A stretch of DNA of 64,000 nucleotides. Origin: Liopterus haemorrhoidalis (lineage: Eukaryota > Arthropoda > Insecta > Coleoptera > Dytiscidae). The stretch is from positions 17,557,535 to 17,621,534 of the forward strand of contig OZ020616.1 in assembly GCA_963971575.1 (NCBI GenBank). Direction: 5' to 3'. Below, piece by piece: positions 10,797 to 20,708 of the stretch. The position numbers and the translations under genes are program-made. The first letter of the stretch is position 1; each line of letters begins with the position of its first letter. The notes beneath the pieces were generated by a model. That model did no database searches and was not told where the DNA came from. It was given only the letters and a program-made list of their open reading frames with translations.

Positions 10797-11312
10797 CAGG
10801 CATCTGCAACTTCCAAATGACCGAGGGCCTGTTGGGACTTAATATTGTTCACAGGTTTGTCAGTGTTCGGGGAAACAACTGATGTAGCAACACGCAACGT
10901 ATTTTATTGGTGCGAATCCGTTATTCGCGTCTTTGTTTTTGATTTAACGAACATGAACCGAGAAAATAACTGCTCATATTTGTAAGTGCTTCCAAAGGGC
11001 GTAATTCTCTTCTGAGCAAAAGCTGTTGGTTTCGGAATTTTGTCAACTAGGAAATATTTCTTATAAAACTCCTTCATTTTTTGAAATGTCCTTCATTTTT
11101 TACTTCAAATCTGAGTTCTTCTGTAGCTCAAGTACTTCCATTTGCAAAGAAAGTGGCGCTTGTACATTCAACATCAACCGTTTAATCGCATTTCATCATT
11201 GAAAACACAGATATACTCGCGAGCCACATTCAATGGGATTTTGGATTGTTATCCCGACAATAGGAGATAATGAGCCGAATCCAGCCCGCGGGCCGTAGGT
11301 TGCACATGCCTG
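10797..11312 (-). mobile_element. hAT element with exact 8-bp duplication
   Basis: The termini are CAGGCATCTGCAACTTCC and, inverted, CAGGCATGTGCAACCTACGG. CTTTAAAG stands directly outside both ends (10789-10796 and 11313-11320), an exact 8-bp duplication as hAT transposition leaves. It retains part of a transposase on the minus strand. Confidence 0.85.
10878..11010 (-). pseudogene. hAT transposase C-terminal dimerisation region
   Basis: On the minus strand the frame reads ITPFGSTYKYEQLFSRFMF, then VKSKTKTRITDSHQ, a stop, and NTLRVAT. This matches the hATC signature in which a G-S-T-Y-x-C/Y-E-x-x-F-S block is followed by K-S-x-x-R-x-x-L/I-T-D-x-H and LR-(I/V)-A-T. The cysteine usual after Y is here a tyrosine. 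Only the dimerisation segment is left inside a 516-bp element, so the copy is an internally deleted derivative and could move only with transposase made elsewhere. Confidence 0.7.
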
Positions 11313-11407
11313 CTTTAAAGGTACAGGTTTGAAAAAATCGGCAAAAAAAACAATTTTTCGTATAGATAATCTGCTGAAAAAATCCCGTTGAGCTATTTCG
11401 TCTACAT

Positions 11408-11719
11408 CAGGGGTCTCCAAATTACGGCTATCCGACCCGCAAGAAGATATCATCCGGGCCGTGGACATTTAAAAAAAGTTTATTTACAGAAAAACAACAA
11501 ATTAAAATTCGCAACAAAAAATCGCAAAATAAAACATAATTATAACTAAATAATATTTGATTCTTAAAATTATTATTTTTATTAATTATATTACCATTAT
11601 TATTAAGTTTGTTTTTAAAATCAATCGCCAAGAGCCAAGTTGAATTCAAATTGTCCGGCCCGCTAGTTATTTAAGAAATTTGGATGTGGCCCACTTCCGA
11701 AAAGTTTGGAGGCCCCTGG
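11408..11719. mobile_element. hAT MITE with exact 8-bp duplication
   Basis: The left terminus is CAGGGGTCTCCAAA and the right terminus is TTTGGAGGCCCCTG. GTCTACAT flanks both sides (11400-11407, 11720-11727). The 312-bp body has no coding sequence. Confidence 0.85.
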
Positions 11720-12070
11720 TCTACATCAATATGCATTACTCTGATTTTTTTCAGATTACTGGATCAACCTCACACTCTAAAAAAAATTGATGTGAAGTGT
11801 GAATATTCACACATTTCAGGGTTTCGCAGGTATATAATAAGTGAAGGCGGTATGCTGAGTGTGTAGGACAAATTTTACTTTGTAGTAATCACGGCAAAAT
11901 GAACGATATTTTTAAAATAATTTATCGTCTGTTAATCATATAATAAGACTGGTTATTAAATTTACGCTCATAAAAATTAAATACAACATTTGTCAAAATA
12001 TAACTAGAATTTTGACAAAATAATTTCAACACAATAAAAATGCAAAAAAAAAAACAGAAAAAATAAAATT

Positions 12071-12150
12071 CACTCCGTACTCGAACTCGAAACCCTTCGT
12101 CTTCCAGCCAGTTTAAGAGCGCTCTAACGCATGTAGCCATCGAATGCTAT
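12071..12150 (-). other. tRNA-like module (type 1) in HINE-B
   Basis: On the minus strand, TGGCTACATGCGTTAGAGC resembles a D-arm with an A box, and GGGTTTCGAGTTCGAGTACG holds a B-box-like core. It aligns with the module at 6255-6332; the two differ mostly around the putative anticodon arm. Confidence 0.5.
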
Positions 12151-12625
12151 GCATGTGAGTGTCTTACATTGGTATAACTTTTGTACTTTGTGAACCAAAA
12201 ACCACAAAAAATGCGTTATTTTCCAAAAACATAATCTGATCAAAAATTCCTGTTGTACTATTTCGGTTCACACTAATATACATTACTTAGAATTTTTTTA
12301 GATTTTTAGTTAAAACCATCTGGGCTACAGGGTGTGGGACAAAATTTTTTTTGCACATTTTTGGCAAAAATCGCATCAAAATAATTTATTTTGCAAAAAT
12401 AAAAATTTGATCGTTAATCCACGTACTAAGGGCTTTCATTTGATACCCTACTCAGAATTTAAAAAAAATATTTTTGTTTTCGATGAGCACATATTTGTTT
12501 ATATTTTTAGGGGGGTATGTTTTTTAGATGTTTTAGTATTTTTCCTATGTGCGGGTCAAAGAGTTGTATAAGCATGCCAAATTTCAACTCTCTAGGTTTA
12601 GCCGTTTGGCTACAATTTTTACCGA

Positions 12626-12627
<2 letters not shown>

Positions 12628-12674
<47 letters not shown>
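12628..12674 (+). repeat. (GACA)n microsatellite, core of HINE-B
   Basis: A run of pure GACA units (GTCT on the element strand). Repeat length differs strongly between HINE-B copies; the copy at 54.6 kb keeps only two or three units. Confidence 0.9.
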
Positions 12675-12675
<1 letters not shown>

Positions 12676-13059
12676 GACAAAATGACGGTATAAGGGTTTT
12701 TTGGTCATACCTACAAAACCCTAAAAAGAAACTGTTAAACGGAATTCATGGTACACTAAAAAATGAACTTTTAGTGTACCATTAAGTCCCTCGCTTTTCG
12801 TGTTAATTATTTACACTTATTTGGTTAAATTTACTGTAAAGTTTACACATACATACTGGTTAATTTATAGTATTAGAAAATAAATAGTTTTAAATTTAAT
12901 ACTGACATAGTAATACAGAGTGGCCCAAAAGTCGAGCTTTCATTTAAAAACTAAATGACTTTTTTATTTCTTTATTAAATGAAATAAGGTTTCTGTATAT
13001 GACAATATAACATATGGAATTTTTTTTTGGTCTAATTATGGAAGATGATGTCACGCAAA

Positions 13060-13480
13060 TGGCCTTCATTTTCCGCGCGCCAATTCCAGTACATTTCCAT
13101 CCATTGCTCGTATTTCTGTTCGAATGGTTTCGTTCAACTCTTGGATATTTCGGGGTTTAGTTCTGTAAACACAATTCTTTAGGTAGTCCCAAAGAAAAAA
13201 ATCTGGGGAGATCGGGATAATTCGCTGACCAGTTAAAATTAATTGTTCTCCAAACATGTTCTTCAGGAGCTACATAGTCTGTCTCCCGGTATGGGCAATC
13301 GCTCCATCTTGCTGCCACCAAGCCTCAGGTGTGTCTTGAACAACTGGACCGACAAAATTCTCTAAAATTTCGCGGTATCGGGCCCCAGTCACCGATACTG
13401 CATTACCTCTCTCGTCCTCGAAGAAGCTTGTTCATCACGAGACCTGTTTTCAGGGGTTTGCATGAAACATGGTCTCCCGC
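13060..13480 (-). pseudogene. mariner transposase, C-terminal half, decayed
   Basis: Minus-strand frames give NAVSVTGARYREILENFVGP, then AWWQQDGAIAHTG (around the second catalytic aspartate) and, after a stop, SPDFFLWDYLKNCVYRTKP. The last block matches the third acidic region of rosa-type (DD41D) mariners, but the usual SPDLxPxDFFLWG is shortened to SPDFFLWD, so active-site spacing is damaged. The upstream part continues beyond the nested hAT at 14816-15050 and is poorly readable. The frame at 13066-13257 is the cleanest piece. The copy cannot be active. Confidence 0.7.
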
Positions 13481-13641
13481 AGCGGCGGTGAAAGGCAGGG
13501 GCGATAAGGGCACATGTCCAGGGCGCCAACTGTTAGGGGCGCCAAAACAAACGCTTAAATATACATATTTTATGTTTTTATTAAGTTTTTCTATTTTTAG
13601 TTACATCAAAATTATAAATTTTCATTTCTATATCAATCTTG

Positions 13642-13890
13642 CAGTGGCGCACCCAGGAATTTTTTTTGGGGGATGCCGGAAGACAAAATTATTATTTAAA
13701 TTATGAATAAGGTTTACACTTCTAAATTTGAAGTGATGATCTAAAAAAAAAGGTCCTCGCTTCAAAAATACAAAGTGATGACCTAAAAAAAAGATCCTCG
13801 TCCCTATTTTTTAATTTTTCTAGTGTATTTGTGTGTTTTTATTTTTATGTCCTTCCTACTTGGGGGGGGGGCTCCCTGGGTGCACTACTG
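13642..13890. mobile_element. Small hAT MITE with exact 8-bp duplication
   Basis: The ends are CAGTGGCGCACCCAGG and, inverted, CAGTAGTGCACCCAGG. CAATCTTG flanks both sides (13634-13641 and 13891-13898). The interior has two units of a repeat containing GTGATGACCTAAAAAAAAG and GGTCCTCG, also found in family D. Confidence 0.85.
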
Positions 13891-14033
13891 CAATCTTGTA
13901 CATATTAAATATAAAATTGAGTTTAAAGATGTACACATTTATTGATTAATATTCAGTTTTCTTTTGGACTGTATTAACTTTCTTACGCATCTGAAAACAT
14001 TTATAACTGTTTTTGGTGGTACATTTAGATATA

Positions 14034-14606
14034 CAATGGCACATTGACTTACAAATTTGTTCCTGACCGCGGTTCGTATCTTAAAAAGTGTGTATCTAGA
14101 AACCCAATTTTCCATTATATCTTATGGGAAATAAATTAATCCGTTCCCAGATTAAAAAATCATAAAGAACATCCAAAAAATAAATTAAACTATTCTCAAC
14201 TAAATGAAGAAAATGCAAAGAAATGGAGAATGAGTGAGAAGGAACATTTTTTTACTATAAATATGCTTTTTGTATACCATTACATATTAATTTTTATTTA
14301 TAAAATTTTCTGTTTTACATGATTGGTATGAAAATATTCTGCCATTAAATTGTAAAAAGGACAATTTTCTTGTTTCTGGTTTTGTGACTCAGGAGTTTTC
14401 GATTTGTTGCCTGTAGTAGTAGCCTGTTAGAGTCTGTTTCTAGTAGTAGGGAAAAAGAGTATAAAAAAGTATAATGTAAACAGGCTTTAAGTCATTTGAA
14501 AAGAAAAACATCACGGTTCATATCTAGAGGTCACAACAGGATATGAAAATAGTTTGTATCTCTAAAAGTTCAAATATCGAGGGATTTGTAAGTCGGGGTA
14601 CCACTG
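14034..14606. mobile_element. pogo-like MITE (G) nested in hAT family D
   Basis: The right end inverted is CAGTGGTACCCCGACTTAC and the left end CAATGGCACATTGACTTAC, each next to TA. The interior has repeats of the type ATACGAAC near both ends. These features are usual for pogo/Tigger-related non-autonomous elements. A second copy sits at the same place in family D at 36.26 kb. Confidence 0.65.
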
Positions 14607-14704
14607 TATTAGTAAATTTACTTAGCCATAACTACTACTCGGTTCAAATGTTAAAATATTTAAATTCTATCTAAATCAAAAGAATATGTTTGAAATAAGA
14701 TTTC

Positions 14705-14739
14705 GAAGAGGGGAGTTTATGTGCTAAACTCCCCTCTTC
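14705..14739. other. Perfect hairpin in hAT family D
   Basis: The arms GAAGAGGGGAGTTTA and TAAACTCCCCTCTTC are separated by TGTGC. The corresponding site in the copy at 36.1 kb lacks the hairpin. Confidence 0.8.
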
Positions 14740-15514
14740 AGTACGTCAGTGCATATTCTAAAAAAGGGCGCAGTTTGGCGGGTTTGCCCTGGGCGCCAAA
14801 AGAGCTAGCGCCGACTCGTGGCAAGTCGATCACAGATCCCTCTTGTTGCAAACGATGAATTAGACGGATTATCGCCGATTTAGAGGGCGGATTCCTCACT
14901 TGATAGTGACGCATGTATGCTCTTTGTGTGAGTACAACGGATCGCCGATTTACAAAATAAAATTCTACGATTTTGGTTTTTTGGGTGTGCTAAATTTCTC
15001 CATAACAAATCTCCAAGTGTTGAAATGTTTATCTGGAAGGAAAAAAAAATTGTTATGAAGGAAGATTGTTATGTATTTTTCCTATGGTAACGCGACTTTT
15101 GGGCCACCCTGTATTTTATAAAACACTATCTGAATAAAAGAAGATTTACACGGTGATTTGGTTATATATACAGGCTATTCCAAACGTTTAGGCTGAACTG
15201 AATGGGAATTTCGTTCTTTTAGGTTGTCACGAGAAGGGACCTTGCTTGGGTTATTTCATTTTTCACGTTGGCATGTGAAAATTTAAAATTCTAACATTGA
15301 AACCATAGAAACGAATGACATATGTCAAAATAAAATACATTTTCACATATTTTAATGACAAAAAAATAAATAAATGGAAAATTTGTATTAATAATGACAC
15401 AAAAAATCAAAATATAAAGAAAATAATAATAATAATTTTTTATATATTGAAGCAGGCTTTTCCTAAACAAAATGATCAAAAGCTTCAATCAATCAGTAAA
15501 AGTTACTAGATTTG

Positions 15515-15533
15515 AAAATCTAGTTCCGCCTAA
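15515..15533 (+). repeat. Left target-site duplication of the LINE fragment
   Basis: AAAATCTAGTTCCGCCTAA recurs at 16266-16284 with one difference (G for A). It marks a target-primed insertion into the MITE. Confidence 0.85.
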
Positions 15534-16265
15534 AAAGGAATGCCGCTACAGATACCACCTAGCAACAATGAAATTAATTTAAAATTGAAAGAAATTGTTC
15601 TAAATCAATGGCAACATGACTTCCTACAATTACTTAAATGTAAAGTGGTATACTATGGAGAAATCCAGACAACACTACCAAAAAAACACTGGTTCTCGTC
15701 AGACCAAAACAGGGCTTTCATCTGTACTATAATACGACTAAGATTTAATCATAACCTCTCACCTTCTCATCTGCATAGAATAAACTTGAAATCAACCCCG
15801 TACTGTCAATGTGATGACCAGTCTATTGGTGACGTTAACCACTTACTTTTTAAATGCCCATTACATTTCGGTAATCGTACAAAATTTTTAAATAAATTAA
15901 TTTCAGAAAATATCCCATTTCTAACAAACATTCAAACACTTTTGGCCACAAACTCGATGAAAATTTATAATATAATCTTTGACTACATCAAAGTAGAAAA
16001 AATTAAAGTGTAATAAAATCGTATTTATACGTAACATTAATACTAATATATTCTGGCTAATAGTTTCTGCAACGAAGAACAAAAATTTTGGTAAAAATAA
16101 AATGAAGAAGAGTAAATAAATTTTATATTTGTATTTTAATGTTTATTCTAACTCGTAATTGTAATTTTATTGTAACTTATATTATTGTATTGCTATATTA
16201 TTTTATTGTATACATAACTGGTTAACAGTCAGTGCAACCAAGACCAATAAATACTAATTTTAAAA
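15534..16265 (+). mobile_element. 5'-truncated I/R1-like LINE with target duplication
   Basis: The fragment runs from a coding 5' break to an A-rich tail (CCAATAAATACTAATTTTAA plus A8). The flanking 19-base duplication matches at 18 of 19 positions, so this is a whole, dead-on-arrival insertion. A second copy of the same 3' region lies at 24.82-25.11 kb. Confidence 0.8.
15540..16013 (+). pseudogene. LINE ORF2 C-terminus with CxC-H-C zinc-binding motif, open
   Basis: This 157-codon uninterrupted frame is the end of a LINE polyprotein. It has FICTIIRLRFNHNLSPSHLH, then YCQCDDQSIGDVNHLLFKCP, a C-x-C...H-x4-C arrangement found at the C-terminus of I/R1/Loa-type ORF2 proteins after the RNase H domain. 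The block RLR-x-GHN-x-L-x-x-HLHRI is typical of that position. The RT and endonuclease are missing through 5' truncation and no native start exists; the frame is open only because the insertion is fairly young. It probably has no function. Confidence 0.7.
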
Positions 16266-16585
16266 AAAATCTGGTTCCGCCTAATCGTTTGGAATAGCCT
16301 ATAGTGAACTTTTTACTTTTTTTAAATGAAAATTTTAACACTAAAATTTTAACTAAACTGAGAATGAATTTCTACACTTATGTTTGTTTTTTTTTGTGCA
16401 CTAGGTTATCGATGGTAAGACAGAAATCCTTTTTGAACGTTAGTACACGCTTTTATTTAATATCCCACTTAAAATTAAAATAAATCGATAAATACATATT
16501 TTTACAGGCGTACCTCCAATAATGGCAACTCGGTTAGTGTCGCCTCGCTATAGCGACTCGCTTTACATACCACTATGCCCTATGC

Positions 16586-17563
16586 CAGTGTTTCTCAACC
16601 TTTTCTGGCCTGGGACCCCCCGAAATTATGTAAATATTGTCTGCGGCCCCCCTATACTGTGGTGTGTCAAGATAATGGGAACACGATTTTTTTTTCGAAA
16701 AAGCGACGTGTGAGCAAGTTGGGAAAAATTTTGAACTAAAATTTATCCGCAAAATTGAATGGTAGTATTTAATTTTCCGGAAGACCCGGAAGTACCTACA
16801 GGATATCAAGGACAATTTCGAATTTTAAATTGGGAACGTATGTCATATTGGATGTCTTTGGATAGAGCTTTTCAACAACGTTTACTTAAACATTTTTTTA
16901 ATATCTTTTACGGTTGACAAAAAACTGATATTTTTAAATGATGATTATATTCCTTATAACGACTTGAAAGTAAAGTATTTTTATTTACAAGTGTTCAAAG
17001 TGCCTTCCATTTTAATTTAAACACATTCGCATCCTTACTCTTGAGTTATCTGTAGCTCGAAGAGCAATTAAAAAAATATATAATAAAAAATATTGCACTT
17101 TCAAGTCGTACCTACTTCAAGGTACAACTTGAAAATACTTGAAGTACCTCCAACGCGAACCATTGTCAGAGAATCCCATCAACCGACACATACAATTTAT
17201 TTTACCTTGATATAGTCTACTTATAGTCTGTTTCTTTGGTTAAAGCGGAACTATATTTTCAAATCTAGTAATTTTTATCAATTGAATGAAACTTTTGATC
17301 ATTTTGTTTAGTAAAAGCCCATTTACTCATTATAAAGTTAGCTAGTGACAACTTAAACGTTTGAAATAGCCTGTAGTTTAAATTAGTTGTCAAAATAAGT
17401 AAATTATGTATAAAAATAAATAGAATATTTATTTTATTTATGTTATGAAAGGTATATTTATATCTTGCAAGATTGAGTGCATTTTTATTATATTTTCATG
17501 TTTCTTGTATGACTTCGCGACCCCCCGACGAAGCTTTCACGGTCCCCCGGTTGAGAAACGCTG
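16586..17563. mobile_element. hAT element with exact 8-bp duplication
   Basis: The left end is CAGTGTTTCTCAACCTTTTC; the right end inverted is CAGCGTTTCTCAACCGGGG. CCCTATGC flanks both (16578-16585, 17564-17571). GACCCCCC segments lie inside both termini. A MITE of family C is nested at 17229-17374. No transposase was recognised in the 978 bp. Confidence 0.88.
17229..17374. mobile_element. MITE family C, copy 2, nested in a hAT
   Basis: Inverted relative to copy 1: it starts with GTTTCTTTGGTTAAAGCGGAAC and ends AACTTAAACGTTTGAAATAGCC. It shares CTTTTGATCATTTTGTTTAG with the other copies. Confidence 0.65.
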
Positions 17564-17571
17564 CCCTATGC

Positions 17572-18005
17572 CTCTCTTTTCACGACACATCTATGCGCTA
17601 TATCGACTTCCATGCGGCCATAACGGTGATTAGTATGCCAACCATTTTTCTTACAATGCTGTCAACAATATTTAATTTAGTTACAGGTGCGTCATTTTAG
17701 TTACGCCCGTATATGACGGATTAGCTTTTTCGATAATCCATCGTAAACAGTTAATTAACGGTTTAGACGAGCGTCATTAATTCTGTGGAGTTCGCGCCAC
17801 CCATTTCATATACCTGCGGGACCCCGGCTAGAATAACTTGTATACTAAAACTTTTAAAAGAAGTTTAATCCAAGCCACATGACTGATATTATAATTAACG
17901 TATTGATGTGTTTATATCTCACTCACACCAGTAGCTTGTAAAAGAAGTGTGTAGTTTGTGTGATTAGTTTTTTGTTTAAGCATAGCCTTTTATGTTTCGG
18001 GATTT
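17572..18005. other. Unassigned sequence
   Basis: No repeat end, domain or RNA gene was recognised. Confidence 0.4.
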
Positions 18006-18009
18006 GAGA

Positions 18010-18235
18010 TCAAAAACAATTATTTATCAACAAAAGTGGCTTTATTGTTTTTCAAACTATTCTCCATGAAGATCAATACACTTTTGCATGCGTTTGAACC
18101 AATTTTAGAAGCAATTTTTGCACTGCGATTGACGCATTTTCTACTCCGATTGTAAAATTATGTGGAATCCAACGCTAACAAATCTTTTTGACGGCCAAAT
18201 GTTCATGCAATAGTGAATGTATGCTGGTCTCCAGA
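18010..18235 (-). pseudogene. mariner transposase remnant with internal deletion
   Basis: On the minus strand the frame from about 18235 reads SIHSLLHEHLAVKKICxRWIPHN, the end of the mariner HTH region with the conserved WVPH-type block. It then passes through a deletion to a region resembling VQTHAKVYxSSWRIV, where related mariners have KRMQKCIDLHGEYFEK at the C-terminus. The catalytic domain between them is missing. No terminal repeats were identified, and the right side abuts hAT-like sequence. Confidence 0.5.
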
Positions 18236-18263
18236 GCCGCAGTAAGGAAAACTTGCGCTAGGG

Positions 18264-18425
18264 GCAGAGCCGTAGCAATGTTTTTGGCGCCCTTAGCAGA
18301 TAAAAAAAGGGTCCTCACCTTTGAAAATCCAAGTGATGAGCAAAAAAGAAAGGTCCTCACCGCCCAAAATCCAAGTGGTGAGCAAAAAAATGGTTTTATT
18401 GTAAATAAAATAAAGTTGGTATTGT
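18264..18425. mobile_element. hAT-like family D fragment with short tandem repeats
   Basis: It begins CAGAGCCGTAGCAATGTTTT, as does a fragment at 40.32 kb. Inside are two units of about 38 bp with AAAGGTCCTCACC and AAATCCAAGTGATGAGC. A second CAGAGCC-type terminus lies 35 bp upstream (18229). The far end is missing. Confidence 0.55.
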
Positions 18426-19424
18426 TTGACACATAAACTGACATATTAGAAAAGTCATATTTTAAATTGACATATTATTAACAACACATTTGAGCATGTT
18501 TGGAGAAATATTGGGAGATGTCGAAATATTCGACACAGATAATTATTTTATTGTGCTATATCTACCGCGTTAGTGTCAGCCTCTCGTGTGCAAATATTCA
18601 TAAAAACGCCCTTTAATAGAATCGAGCTCAAATACCGCCCATGTGTAAATTTTCATAAGATCACCCTTTACTAATAGAATTCTATTAGAATCTATACCAA
18701 ATACCGTTCCTTTGATGAGCCGCTCGTGTGCGGCGCAAACTGTACTATTTATGTACTGTAATTCCTTGTCACCGCGGTGCTTAAGTTCCACTAACATACT
18801 GTAGACAAAATAACGCGAGTAATAAGATTAAGCATATACATATTATGTACAATTGTGGACTGCCAAAATTGTAACAACCAGTTCTTTCAAGAGTAAAATT
18901 TCACTAATTAATAACAGGAGTATTTTTTTTTTTTTTTTCATTGTATAACAACATTAACAACCTGTTCGCATTTTGAAAAATAAATAAATAAATAACAACC
19001 CGTTCATTCGAACTGGCTCCAGCCCAATACTGCATATATATACATACATATACAAAAACTAGCATTATGTGAACGTAGTGTGGAAGGGATGATAGTGGCC
19101 AGATAGATTCGAAACGCTCAAAGTGCTAGGAGCATATTTCAGCGGTAATCGGCTGCTACTGTTCATTGCTACGCTTTTAAAAAATAAATTAAATTATTAC
19201 ACAACTGCGTGTAATCAAAACTGCTGAAAAAATACAAAGATAACGAGGGATAGCGTACTATTATTATTTCGTATGGCAATGCTTAAGTTTTAGAGATTTT
19301 AAGGTCGCGACTAGCGTCCTCTGACATGTAGTAGCCGAGACCACCGTGCCCTGTGTAGCTTGCCCCATATTTTCGAAAACTAATTCAGAGATACAGGCAT
19401 TCATTGTAAAAAAATTGAGCCTAT
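18426..19424. other. Unassigned AT-rich sequence
   Basis: No coding region or terminal repeats were recognised. T and A runs occur near 18926 and 18988. Confidence 0.4.
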
Positions 19425-19437
19425 AGTTGCAACAGCC

Positions 19438-19534
19438 AAGTTTTTTTTTTTTTTAATCTTTGTGCCCATACTAGGTCGATCTCATGATTCCACACTTTCA
19501 AAGCAAGTGAGCCAACCACTACGCTGTTGCAACC
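19438..19534 (-). mobile_element. Short tRNA-derived SINE-like sequence
   Basis: On the minus strand, CAGCGTAGTGGTTGGCTC resembles an A-box region. A hairpin CACTT-gctttga-AAGTG looks like an anticodon arm, and GAGATCGACCT resembles a B box. A run of about 15 As follows directly. The flanks show GCTGTTGCAAC and GTTGCAACAGC in inverted orientation. It is too short and degenerate to be a tRNA gene. Confidence 0.45.
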
Positions 19535-20668
19535 ACAATTATATGACTGTAATAAAAATTCAAATAAAACGTTATAATGTGACATTTATCATATGTCAAT
19601 TTATTTTTTTTACCGTTGCTGGGTAAAAAATACTTATTCGCCAATCAGAGCAAGGGTATAAACTTATACTGCCCTTTATCTGAAGTGTCGTTGGCCAGAT
19701 AAGATATTCTGGTGTTTATTCCGATGTTTATCCTATCTGAGCTTTATCCGAGTATTGTAAAAGCGATTTTTTGACTTTATACCGGGAATAGCGTTATCCG
19801 AGCTTTATCCAACGATTGTAAAAGCGGCCCTAAATTCCATTTTTATCCGAGATGATTTTTTTCAAGTTAACTCTAAACAACACAAATAGCGCTCGTACGT
19901 CAAAACGTTCTGAGTACGTATACCGTCCAAAAATGTCAAACTTTACGACAGAAATGTTAATTTCCAGATGGCAGCACTAGTTTACCTCAATTCCAAAATA
20001 TAAGAGTCAACCCTCGTAGAAGTATCTGAAGAAAGAAGAAAAAAAAAAAGACTGAAGAAACAATTATAAGAAATAAATGATATTCTTCTAATTTAATTAC
20101 CAATCTATCTTCTCCACTTCAAGTACATCAAAAGAATCATAAAATATATATCCCTGCGCCATAACTAAAACATTTTACGTAAAAAGCAACAAAAATATAT
20201 ATTGTGATATAAAAAACACATTTTAAATCACATTAACCAACAAATATACTCAAACGTATGTAAACAAGAAGTACCAATGTCAAAAAACAATATCACTTTT
20301 CAAAGAGGACACGTTCCTTGGTCTCCTCTCAAGAGCGACTCAACACTGTTAAAAGTGTACTATCGATGAGGTACAAAATACCAACACGAGGTATTGAACT
20401 TTCAACAGAATACCGTAGAAACGATTATCGAAAACCTTGCAGAAAAGACCCCTGGAGAATTAAACTTAACCGCTTCTCACTGCACAATATACTGCTATAG
20501 TTTGCGTCCAGTCAGTTTAAATACTCACGAGCGAAACGCAATCTTCCAACTCTGGTCTGTACGCGCCTTTATATTTCTAGCGTTATTCTAACTGGGTTAG
20601 TGACGTCACACCTTATAGATATGATTAAAATCTTACTTCATACAATTTAAAATTGACCTTGATTGGAT
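19535..20668. other. Unassigned, with fragments of a MITE
   Basis: Near 19738-19835 the phrase GAGCTTTATCC followed by GATTGTAAAAGCG or a near copy occurs twice in direct order, perhaps the end of a TIR element. No domain was recognised in any frame of this stretch. Confidence 0.35.
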
Positions 20669-20708
20669 AAAGCCGCATTCAGAGCTCTTAAATCTATAGC
20701 TTATAGAC

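Larger units (their letters stand above)
11780..12726 (-). mobile_element. HINE-B, the most complete copy
   Basis: On the minus strand it starts with TTTTTAGGGTTTTGTAGGTA, has a (GTCT)n core, then a body with a type 1 tRNA-like module. It ends with ATACCTGCGAAACCCT, the perfect palindrome GTGTGAATATTCACAC and TTCACATCAATTTTTT. At about 950 bp and uninterrupted it defines the family plan: subterminal inverted repeats, GTCT core near the 5' end and a terminal 3' hairpin, the Helentron-derived HINE layout. Confidence 0.78.
13484..14815. mobile_element. hAT-like family D copy inside the mariner
   Basis: The right end inverted reads GAGTCGGCGCTAGCTC followed by TTTTGGCGCCCAGGG, shared with the copy at 36.06 kb. 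The left end begins near CGGCGGTGAAAGGCAGGGGC. Limits are approximate because no clear target duplication is visible. It holds a smaller hAT and a pogo-like MITE. Confidence 0.55.
12916..15111 (-). mobile_element. mariner element, interrupted by a hAT
   Basis: The left terminus is CAGAGTGGCCCAAAAGTCG and the inverted right terminus reads CAGGGTGGCCCAAAAGTCG; TA flanks both (12914-12915, 15112-15113). About 1.3 kb of the length is a nested hAT-like element. The remaining 860 bp carry a decayed transposase on the minus strand. Confidence 0.85.
15171..16302. mobile_element. MITE family C copy split by a LINE
   Basis: The ends are CAGGCTATTCCAAACGTTTAGG and, inverted on the right, TAGGCTATTCCAAACGATTAGG. 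TA flanks the outer ends. About 730 bp of LINE sequence sits near the right end of the MITE. Confidence 0.75.

Noticed and set aside
18188..18436. Open frames spanning the hAT fragment at 18.3 kb
   Set aside because: They cross from a mariner remnant into tandem repeats, so they are chance frames over two unrelated elements.
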